DNA of 64,000 nucleotides from Ramlibacter rhizophilus (lineage in GTDB: Bacteria; Pseudomonadota; Gammaproteobacteria; Burkholderiales; Burkholderiaceae_C). Positions 28,142-34,273 of the stretch are shown one piece after another (position 1 is the first letter of the stretch; every line of letters begins with the position of its first letter). The translations under genes were made by a program, and so were the position numbers. The notes beneath the pieces are model-generated. The model worked only from the letters and a program-made list of their open reading frames with translations. It was not told the origin of the DNA and did not search any database. The stretch lies in the NCBI RefSeq assembly GCF_004681965.1, contig NZ_SMLL01000001.1, forward strand, positions 434,001-498,000, in the 5' to 3' direction.

Positions 28142-29345
28142 GGCCGTCGCCTGGGCCGCCCAACGCTGGACCCGGAATCGGCGGGTCTGGATCGATGGCG
28201 GCGGCACGTGGCCCCTCGTGCGTGGGCTGGACCCACCCTCCGGCACGGACATTCGTGCCCGGCTTGACGATGTTACGCGTTGGACCAGCGCCTGGTCGTC
28301 AGTGCAACTTCCGGCTGGTGTGAGGGTCGACCGAGAGACGTTCCAGATGCGAGGGATCGGCGCGCAGACCCTGCCGGTGCGGATCGAGTTCGTCTCCCCC
28401 AGCGCGGTTGCTGACTTTGCGGGCCACGCGCCGGCCTGGAATCGCGTGGTGCAGCGAAGGGCGATGTTGATGCGAACTTGGCCCCAGTTGACGGATTCAG
28501 CGGGCCTGGGGCGCCTGTATGACTGGCTAGAAGCGGCCAGCGACGCTGATGTCGAACGTTTGGTCGCCGTCGCGACCTGGGTACTGGCCAATCCGGACAG
28601 CGGCCTCTACTTGCGGCAACTGCCAATTCTCGGTCTCGATACAAAGTGGATCGAAAGCGGCCAGAGGCGTGCAGTGGCAGCCCTGGTTTGCAGCTTGAGA
28701 GGCGCAATAGATGCAGGCGGCGACTCAGAGAGGGACTTCCTGCGCTTGTGTGGACTGCGCACACCGGAATCCAGGGTCCGCGTCATGGTTCTCGATCCGG
28801 AATTGCGGAAGTCGATTGGTGGTGTCCGCGACTTCCAGGCGCCAGTATCGGAGCTTGCTAGCTTGAATTGGGCGCCGCGAGCAACACTGTTCGTCGAAAA
28901 TCTCGCGTCCGCCTACAGCCTGCCAGAGATGAAGGCCACGGTTGCTGTGGTCGGGCTCGGTCGCGCGGTCACTTTGGCAGGCGCGTTTCCCTGGGCTTCT
29001 CGTTCGCAGACCTTCTATTGGGGAGACATCGACACTGATGGGCTAGAGATCCTGTCGCTGGCACGCGGTGTATTTCCAAACGTGCGCTCTGTGTTGATGG
29101 AGCACGCGACACTCTTGCATTTTCGCGACCGGTGGGTCGCGGAGGGCACGGTCAACGGTCGGGCCGCGCGCGAGCGGCTGACGGCGGAAGAGCGGGGACT
29201 TTATGAAGAATTGCTCGCGAATGAGTGGCCCGGGTGGAGCGGGTCGCACGGCGTTCGGCTCGAACAGGAGCGATTGGATTGGCCCTATGTGGAAGCACGC
29301 CTGCTGCAGACAGTTGGCGCCTATGTTGCTGAGGTCGCTCTCTGA
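28125..29345 (+). CDS. jetD: Wadjet component JetD, TOPRIM nuclease
   Basis: About 406 residues from GTG 28125, which has AAAGGA six bases upstream; GTG 28107 would add six residues. N-terminal DUF3322-type and C-terminal DUF2220 (TOPRIM) domains: TLFVENLASAYSLPEM supplies the metal-binding glutamate and FYWGDIDTDGLEIL the D-x-D pair, as in topoisomerase VI/Spo11-type TOPRIM. JetD cleaves plasmid DNA once JetABC has stalled on a small circle. Last gene of the operon; the catalytic residues are present, so the system looks functional. Confidence 0.92.
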   Translation: MLFPPEAVAWAAQRWTRNRRVWIDGGGTWPLVRGLDPPSGTDIRARLDDVTRWTSAWSSVQLPAGVRVDRETFQMRGIGAQTLPVRIEFVSPSAVADFAGHAPAWNRVVQRRAMLMRTWPQLTDSAGLGRLYDWLEAASDADVERLVAVATWVLANPDSGLYLRQLPILGLDTKWIESGQRRAVAALVCSLRGAIDAGGDSERDFLRLCGLRTPESRVRVMVLDPELRKSIGGVRDFQAPVSELASLNWAPRATLFVENLASAYSLPEMKATVAVVGLGRAVTLAGAFPWASRSQTFYWGDIDTDGLEILSLARGVFPNVRSVLMEHATLLHFRDRWVAEGTVNGRAARERLTAEERGLYEELLANEWPGWSGSHGVRLEQERLDWPYVEARLLQTVGAYVAEVAL

Positions 29346-29443
29346 TTCGCACCGAGGCTGACCTCGCTCGCACTGTGACGGCTGGACTCCTGCCAGGTGA
29401 CGCGACGGCGCGCCCGCCTACTTGTCAGCCCCCAGGGTGCACC

Positions 29444-29614
29444 CTAAGGGTCGCCAGTTGCTGGTGAGCGTGCACCGCAGCGTTCCCGCCATAGGGCCAA
29501 GATGCCCAGCACTGCGGGCCCACATACCAATGCCCAGTACACAAAACACATCAACTTGGCATACATGTCCGGTGCTGCCTTTGCTAAGTTCGACCAGCCG
29601 TTGACGACGGTCAT
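29444..29614 (-). CDS. Small single-span membrane protein
   Basis: 56 residues. One strong membrane segment LMCFVYWALVCGPAVLGILA with a short polar N-terminus (MTVVNGWSNLAKAAPDMYAK) and a basic tail. Its ATG overlaps the stop of the zinc-ribbon gene by 4 bases (ATGA at 29611-29614), which is the main reason to believe it. Last gene of the five-gene minus-strand operon; it ends about 100 bases from jetD, transcribed toward it. Function unknown; small membrane subunits are sometimes effectors in defence operons. Confidence 0.6.
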   Translation of the reverse strand: MTVVNGWSNLAKAAPDMYAKLMCFVYWALVCGPAVLGILALWRERCGARSPATGDP

Positions 29615-30219
29615 TCCAGTGACTCTTGCTGCGCCCGCTCCTTGAGCCTCTCCAGCCACCGAAGCTGCCCTTTGCGACCAAGCTTCTCCAGCACGAAGGT
29701 GGCGGGCAGATTGCAAGCGAGGGCCGCGGATTCAGCGGCGGCGCGCACCAACCGCGCCGACGGGGACGATTGCAGCTCTTTTCGCAGGTCCACCGAGCCA
29801 CATCGCTCCAGCGCGATGAGCCGTGCGATCTCCAGCGCCAGCAGCCGCGGGCCTGCACATGACCCACACAAGGTGGCCTGTCGCCATTCGTCCAGCTCGC
29901 GCTGTTTGCCAGGCTTGCCGCACTCCATGCAGGTATGCATTGCCCTGACTCGGGCCTTTCGCAGCACCCCTTGAACCACACGATCTGTCGTGTCCGACTG
30001 CACCTGAAGTAGCCCGTCTTCTTCCCACGCACCCGCGATCTCGATCGTGCAACGCTTCTTCGTCGAGATGACGGCCAGGGTGAAGCGGAGGTCCGAGTAA
30101 AGCCGCTGCCACCCCATCGGAATTAGCTCCACGTGACGATTGAGGCGCGACCAGCTGTCTGTGTAAGCGAACCGGTCTTGGCAGGTCTGAGCGTTCCGGG
30201 TAGGGCAGTCGATCGTCAC
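29611..30219 (-). CDS. Hypothetical zinc-ribbon protein
   Basis: 202 residues from GTG 30219. A C-x2-C ... C-x2-C zinc site is visible (CMEC at 97-100, CGSC at 118-121). The N-terminal part (HVELIPMGWQRLYSDLRFTL) looks like a beta-rich domain, and the C-terminal part (LEIARLIALERC, LEKLGRKGQLRWLERLKER) is helical. I do not recognise the family. It overlaps the AAA ATPase gene by GTGA and the membrane protein gene by ATGA, so the three are translationally coupled. A DNA- or RNA-binding adaptor for the ATPase is possible. Confidence 0.75.
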   Translation of the reverse strand: MTIDCPTRNAQTCQDRFAYTDSWSRLNRHVELIPMGWQRLYSDLRFTLAVISTKKRCTIEIAGAWEEDGLLQVQSDTTDRVVQGVLRKARVRAMHTCMECGKPGKQRELDEWRQATLCGSCAGPRLLALEIARLIALERCGSVDLRKELQSSPSARLVRAAAESAALACNLPATFVLEKLGRKGQLRWLERLKERAQQESLE

Positions 30220-31382
30220 GGCAGGCTCCTGGTGTGCTGAACCGGAACAAAGCCCATCGGCCGGCCTCGGCTGGATCGTTCGGGCGGAACGTCCGCGCCC
30301 CGGAGTTCGCGGCGCCCGTCAGCCACAGCCGCAGCGCACGCATCTTCAAGCGCCTGCCATACGTCGCGAGCCGTACGCCCGACCAGTGCATCAAGAACCG
30401 GAACTGGCAACTCCTCGGGGAAGCTCCTGGCCCAGGCTTCACGTTCTCGCAATGCTCGGTACACGCTGCGCACGACCTGCACGCACTCGTCGCCCTCAGG
30501 CTGTCGGACATCGAAGACGCGAAACCGCGAACGAAGGGGGGCGTCAACCAAGGACAGATCGTTGCTCGTTGCGACCCATTGAACGTACGAAGCGTCGATC
30601 GGCAGCCCCACGAAAGCGTCCCGGAAGCGGCAGGCCGTGACCGGCTCGAGGAGCCCCAGCAAGAACGTGCACCCGGTCTCGGAGTTCAGTGCGCGCGTTT
30701 TGTCGATTTCGTCGAGCAGGACGACCGGGGACAGGCACTCGCCTTGCAGCAGATTCCAAACGATACCGGGGTTGCCAGTGCTATAGCCGGCGTCAAGCCC
30801 CGTGATGGCGAAGCTTGCATGGAGGCTGGACATGTCCACGCGCGCGATGGGTACCTGCAGCCACTGGGCTAATCGTTCGGCGAACGCCGTCTTGCCGCAT
30901 CCGGGTGGGCCATTGAGCAGCAGTGGCGGCAGCCGGAACTCCGCACCGGCAACCGTGCCCGCCAACAGCGCCCGGCGCCAGACGAACTCCAGTACGTCCT
31001 TGAAGTTGGGGAACTGATCCCTGAGTTCCTGGAAAGCCAGAGAGGAACCGGGCACTCCGACGCGGCGCATCGCGCCCGCCTTGGAGGCGCGCTCCAGTTC
31101 CGGCACGAGCCCCGCCTGAGTGTCGTGCCGCAGGCGGCGCGCCCAGGCCAGACGCTCCGCCATGTCTTCAGTCCGGAAGAGTGGCCGGGTAGGCCAAGGA
31201 GATTCGCTCTGCTCCGGCGCAGCGAGCCCGGAGTCCTCCTCGCGAGGCTCGCGCACGAGTTCTCCGATCCGGGCACCGCGGGCGCGCATTTCAGGTTCCT
31301 TCGGCGGAACGTCGCGCGCCAAGGCTCGGACGGCTGCAAGCTGCAAGGCTAGATCGCGATCGGCAGATCGAGGTGCACGCAT
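30216..31382 (-). CDS. Lon-like AAA+ ATPase without protease domain
   Basis: 388 residues. Walker A GPPGCGKTAFAERLA is at residues 159-173, Walker B VVLLDEIDK at 220-228, sensor 1 QWVATSNDLSLV near 270, and the arginine finger region PLRSRFRVFDV near 285. The block AGYSTGNPGIVWNLLQGECL and LLDEIDKTRALNSETG resembles the Lon AAA module (P-G-x-I-x-x-x-L ... LLDEIDK), but no Lon protease domain follows. The N-terminal 110 residues are charged and unassigned. It would use ATP to remodel a partner. Middle gene of an operon divergent from an XRE regulator. Confidence 0.85.
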   Translation of the reverse strand: MRAPRSADRDLALQLAAVRALARDVPPKEPEMRARGARIGELVREPREEDSGLAAPEQSESPWPTRPLFRTEDMAERLAWARRLRHDTQAGLVPELERASKAGAMRRVGVPGSSLAFQELRDQFPNFKDVLEFVWRRALLAGTVAGAEFRLPPLLLNGPPGCGKTAFAERLAQWLQVPIARVDMSSLHASFAITGLDAGYSTGNPGIVWNLLQGECLSPVVLLDEIDKTRALNSETGCTFLLGLLEPVTACRFRDAFVGLPIDASYVQWVATSNDLSLVDAPLRSRFRVFDVRQPEGDECVQVVRSVYRALREREAWARSFPEELPVPVLDALVGRTARDVWQALEDACAAAVADGRRELRGADVPPERSSRGRPMGFVPVQHTRSLP

Positions 31383-31400
31383 GCTGGCGTACTGCCTTGT

Positions 31401-31538
31401 TCACTTGAGCTTGCGCAGCTCGCTGAAGCCAGCGTTGCGCACCTGCGAGTCACGCAGCGGCGTGGTCCGCAGGCCGGGCCGCATCCCGATAAGTTCTTTG
31501 TCGACCAGACCGGCCGAACAGACTCGCCGCAATCGCAT
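31401..31538 (-). CDS. 45-residue ORF in the AAA operon
   Basis: It starts 23 bases after the LAGLIDADG-type gene and ends 18 bases before the AAA gene, filling the gap exactly. The product (MRLRRVCSAGLVDKELIGMR, then PGLRTTPLRDSQVRNAGFSE, ending LRKLK) is basic. No known family. Position and spacing favour a real small gene; composition alone would not prove it. Confidence 0.45.
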   Translation of the reverse strand: MRLRRVCSAGLVDKELIGMRPGLRTTPLRDSQVRNAGFSELRKLK

Positions 31539-31561
31539 TTCAGCCGAAGGACGCACGGGGT

Positions 31562-32191
31562 TCACGCATCTCCCCGGTTGAGGGCCCGGATCCGCTTGTA
31601 GTACCACTCGCGGCGCTGCCAGACCTCCGGCGGATGGCCGTCCGGTCCCGGATGCGTATGGATGTCGCACTCACGCCGGAAGTTCTTGACCTCCAGTGCA
31701 TGGGGGCGTTTGCGGCGAAGATGCTCAAACAAGAACTCCACGACGGCGAAGGCGCTGAGCCCGTCATAGCTCAGCGAGTAGCAAACGCGCCTTTGCTTGT
31801 TGGTCACTTCGGGCTGCGTGATGGTGCCGCAGATCCCGACCACCCACTCAAATTCCTCAAGGAGAGTACGGCTGGTTTGAGCGATGTGGACACGGAGCCG
31901 GTAGTTGGGGCGGCGCTTCGATGTCGCAGGGAAGGTCTGGCAGGCAATGTGAATGCAGCCTTCGCCATCCAGGATGCCCGCGGCCCAACCCACGTCGGCC
32001 TCATTGGGAATCGTTCGCTTGGAATACGGGCTCATGGCGAACGGCGTCCGCATCGTGGTCACCGCCATCATCTGATCCACAGTGCGCGCTGCGGCACGAG
32101 CCTGAGAGGTACTGCGTTCGTGAGTCGGTGCGCACGCTCCTTGGTCCATCTGCCGGAAGGGCGAGCAGGGATCAACTGCCGAGAAGCTCAT
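31562..32191 (-). CDS. LAGLIDADG-type endonuclease-like protein
   Basis: 209 residues. WAAGILDGEGCIHIACQ at about 69-85 is a LAGLIDADG helix with the catalytic acidic residue; a second recognisable copy is not evident, so it may act as a dimer. The rest is a mixed alpha/beta body (YRLRVHIAQTSRTLLEEFEW, FAVVEFLFEHLRRKRPHALE). Start ATG 32191 has TAGGAGACTGA upstream; MSPYSK at residue 53 is an internal alternative. No intron or intein host gene surrounds it: it heads an operon. It may have been recruited as a nuclease or DNA-binding subunit. Confidence 0.78.
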   Translation of the reverse strand: MSFSAVDPCSPFRQMDQGACAPTHERSTSQARAAARTVDQMMAVTTMRTPFAMSPYSKRTIPNEADVGWAAGILDGEGCIHIACQTFPATSKRRPNYRLRVHIAQTSRTLLEEFEWVVGICGTITQPEVTNKQRRVCYSLSYDGLSAFAVVEFLFEHLRRKRPHALEVKNFRRECDIHTHPGPDGHPPEVWQRREWYYKRIRALNRGDA

Positions 32192-32200
32192 TCAGTCTCC

Positions 32201-32303
32201 TATATACGCGACACTGCGTCGCATATATGCATCATCCCGCGCTCCGGGGTTTTTGGGCAAGCGCTTGACATGTTCATGCGTCTCAACGTCGCATATGTGC
32301 GAC
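32201..32303. promoter_or_regulatory. Repeated operators between divergent genes
   Basis: Three related sites: GTCGCGTATATA on the minus strand (32201-32212), GTCGCATATATGCATC (32218-32233), and the dyad GTCGCATATGTGCGAC (32288-32303, arms GTCGCA/TGCGAC). The first overlaps the TATATA upstream of the endonuclease-like gene; the last lies just downstream of TTGACA (32265-32270) ahead of the XRE gene. The XRE protein is the obvious candidate to bind them, repressing itself and the operon. Confidence 0.7.
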
Positions 32304-32340
32304 ATTCAGCGGCTACAGTCATCGGCGAGGAGGACGCAGC

Positions 32341-32640
32341 ATGATTCGCTTTCACCTGACCGAGCTGATACTGAAGAAGAGCGTGGAGGTCGGACGCCGG
32401 ATCGACATCGGTGAGATCTCCGAGCAGACAGGCATCCATCGCAGCACTGTCTCGCGTGTGCTGAATCAGCCAGGAGCGAACCTCACGGCGGACAACATGT
32501 CTCGCCTATGCAAATTTTTTGGGTGTACGTTGGGAGAGCTTGCCGAATATGTGGACGATGAGGCGACAACTCGTCCCAGCAGCAGCAAGCAAGCCTCCAA
32601 GGCGAAGCCAGGTGCCGGCGAGAGGAGAGCGCGAAGGTGA
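32341..32640 (+). CDS. XRE/Cro-family transcriptional regulator
   Basis: 99 residues. IGEISEQTGIHRSTVSRVLN is a clear helix-turn-helix, followed by LTADNMSRLCKFFGCTLGEL, the typical XRE continuation. The C-terminus is a basic, disordered tail. AGGAGGACGCAGC lies before ATG 32341. It is divergent from the five-gene operon and separated by 149 bases with repeated GTCGCATA-type operators, so autoregulation and control of that operon are likely. Confidence 0.88.
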   Translation: MIRFHLTELILKKSVEVGRRIDIGEISEQTGIHRSTVSRVLNQPGANLTADNMSRLCKFFGCTLGELAEYVDDEATTRPSSSKQASKAKPGAGERRARR

Positions 32641-32731
32641 GAACGACACGCTGGTGCTCGCTCACTTCGGCTTCTCGCCGGACCGCTGGTCCCCCTGCTT
32701 TCCGGGCTGAAGCACTCACGAGGCCGCATTG

Positions 32732-32750
32732 TTGAACCGGTTTCAACAGG
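32732..32750. repeat. Small inverted repeat after the XRE gene
   Basis: TGTTGAA and TTCAACA with a 5-base loop. It may contribute to termination downstream of the regulator; no T run follows. Confidence 0.35.
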
Positions 32751-32827
32751 GCGGCTGGCGCAGACAACGACAGCGAGCGACTTCGAGTTCGAGCTCTCCT
32801 CGTTCGCACCTGATCTCGGTGCTGAGC

Positions 32828-32864
32828 AAAAAAAATGGGGTTGCCCTCTCAGACAACCCCATTT
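32828..32864 (-). terminator. Strong minus-strand terminator
   Basis: On the minus strand AAATGGGGTTG and CAACCCCATTT form a stem of at least 11 bp with a 10-base loop, followed by a run of eight T. This is a classical intrinsic terminator for a transcript coming from the right, where no protein gene lies, only the repeat region. Confidence 0.82.
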
Positions 32865-33070
32865 CCCCGACCGTGCCGATGGAATCGGTGCGATCGTACT
32901 CCGCGAACGGAGAAGGTCCTTTCAGACCTGCCAGATCAACTGGACTTATCGAAGCATCTCCGCGAACGGAGCAGCCCTTGCGGGCCGGATGGTTCCAGAT
33001 CAACTGGACTTATCGAAGCATCTCCGCGAACGGAGCGACACCATCTGTGCTGTCGATAAAGGGAACTATA
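32830..33070 (-). ncRNA. Candidate structured repeat RNA
   Basis: A 42-base direct repeat (32931-32972 and 32995-33036, period 64) and a partial third unit carry the hairpin CTCCG-TTCG-CGGAG (minus strand) three times and CCAG-loop-CTGG twice. Between units, a variable hairpin keeps its pairing while its sequence changes (AGGTC/GACCT in one, GCCC/GGGC in the other). A TATAGT (33065-33070) could be the -10 and the terminator at 32828-32864 the end, giving a transcript of about 230 nt. No protein-like frame covers it. Expression is not shown by sequence alone. Confidence 0.55.
32931..33036. repeat. 42-bp exact direct repeat, two copies
   Basis: Copies at 32931-32972 and 32995-33036, identical over 42 bases, with 22 unique bases between. 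A third partial unit (CTCCGCGAACGGAG) lies at 32899-32912. Confidence 0.9.
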
Positions 33071-33398
33071 GGGCCAAGCGCGCCTTGCGTCGACGGAGAT
33101 TGGAGCGTTCGGACGAACATTTTTTCTCGCGCCGGACGCCTAGCGCTCGAAATCGCGCAGCGTGTATTCAGCTCACCATCACAACCTCATTTTTGGGCCG
33201 CATCGCCTGAAAACGCGCGGATTGCCTTGTTGCAAGGGCGCCACGGCATGCAGCACCGCTCGGGCGAAACCGTCCACCGAGGTGAGCGCGCATGCCTTGA
33301 GTAATGCTGCAACCGATAAGAACGGCTGATCTTTTCCGTCCGATTCATGTATCCGGCACGCGTTTGTGATGGTTGAACGGCTACTCTGATGGATCGAG

Positions 33399-33424
33399 GC
33401 CACCTTCACCCGGGTGAAGGTGGC
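33399..33424. promoter_or_regulatory. Perfect 26-bp palindrome
   Basis: GCCACCTTCACCC and its exact complement meet with no spacer, ending 18 bases before ATG 33443. A perfect dyad at this spot would suit autoregulation by a dimeric DNA-binding protein, or a plasmid-type partition or nicking site. The binding protein is unknown. Confidence 0.65.
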
Positions 33425-33442
33425 AAGAGCTGGTGAGAGACC

Positions 33443-34132
33443 ATGGACAAGCACAACGTGCGGCTCACGCTGAGACGCCACATCGACATCGAGGCACGCC
33501 TGATCGTCCACCTCCTGTCATTGAAGCCACGACGGCACCACGTCAAGGTCCGTGTCGGCGAACTCCTCGCACTGGGCCTGACACACAAGCCGCCAGCTGC
33601 GGACGTCGATGAGAACGCTGACCCAGCGGCGAAGGCCATGGAGCTGTACGTGCCACTGGCACGCCCCGCGGACGCGTCCGTCCTGGATGCCTTGGCTGCG
33701 AGGCCGGAGCATCACCGCAACGACTGGCTGCGCGCGCGCCTTCTGGCTGGCTTCGCCGCCAGTCAAGAGGCTTCGACGCCATTGAACACACCTGCATCAG
33801 GGCCGTCGCCGGTGGATCCATTGGCATCGAATGCATCGCTCGCGAGCGCTTCGTGGAGCCCGAAGGCCCCGTCGGTTGCAATGGTGTCGCCCGCGAATCG
33901 GGACGTGGAGACGCCGCCCGCCTCTGTGCCTTCCCCCTCATCGGAGCCCCTCGACTTTGATCTCTCCGAGCCAGTGGTGGTCGCGCCCACCGACGGATTC
34001 GCTGAGCAGCGCGCGAAGTGGGAGGCGGTGCTCCAGGCGCGGGACGCCGCAAGTGACTGGGCCGAGGGGGAGCGCGATGCGCATATGGCAGCAAGGCCCA
34101 TGCGGAATGAGCTGCGGGGCCTGCTTGGCTGA
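33443..34132 (+). CDS. Hypothetical protein, possible mobilisation/partition accessory
   Basis: 229 residues. The N-terminal 55 residues (MDKHNVRLTLRRHIDIEARL, then LKPRRHHVKVRVGELLALGL) resemble the short basic DNA-binding modules of plasmid accessory proteins, where a beta strand is followed by two helices. The middle (about 105-175) is a Pro/Ser/Ala-rich linker, and the end is helical and charged. No family recognised. It follows a perfect palindrome and lies convergent to the relaxase gene, which suggests a role in DNA processing or maintenance of the element. Confidence 0.6.
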   Translation: MDKHNVRLTLRRHIDIEARLIVHLLSLKPRRHHVKVRVGELLALGLTHKPPAADVDENADPAAKAMELYVPLARPADASVLDALAARPEHHRNDWLRARLLAGFAASQEASTPLNTPASGPSPVDPLASNASLASASWSPKAPSVAMVSPANRDVETPPASVPSPSSEPLDFDLSEPVVVAPTDGFAEQRAKWEAVLQARDAASDWAEGERDAHMAARPMRNELRGLLG

Positions 34133-34133
34133 C

Positions 34134-34185
34134 ATGCCCTGACGCGGAGTCCGACTTCGTCGGCTCGCAAGCCGTGACAGGGCAT
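34134..34185. terminator. Nested inverted repeats between convergent genes
   Basis: ATGCCCTG (34134-34141) pairs with CAGGGCAT (34178-34185); inside are CCGAC-TTC-GTCGG and GGC-loop-GCC. Position just after the stop at 34132 suggests a terminator-like structure, though without a T run. Confidence 0.4.
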
Positions 34186-34273
34186 CGTGGCCGGCCGCGG
34201 TCACCGAGGCGCTGCCGAAGGTGCGGGTCACGCCCGCCCAGCCTTACGCGTTCAGCCGCGTTGCATGCAACGA

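Noticed and set aside
29418..30032. 204-residue minus-strand ORF overlapping the zinc-ribbon gene
   Set aside because: Different frame from the coupled operon, Trp/Arg/Ser-rich composition and no motif; the frame with the zinc site is the real one.
32931..33036. CRISPR array
   Set aside because: Only two full repeats with one 22-base spacer, no cas genes, and the repeats carry several small hairpins instead of one; it fits a structured RNA better.
32341..33304. Type III toxin-antitoxin (ToxIN-like) or retron from the repeat RNA
   Set aside because: No ToxN-like toxin follows the terminator on the same strand and no reverse transcriptase gene is present nearby.
32729..33304. 191-residue open frame across the repeat region
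   Set aside because: It is formed by reading through the repeats; the translation is repetitive and Ser/Arg/Pro-rich, with no ribosome site.
34134..34185. Integron attC site
   Set aside because: Nested inverted repeats recall attC, but the conserved GTTRRRY core and an integron integrase are absent.
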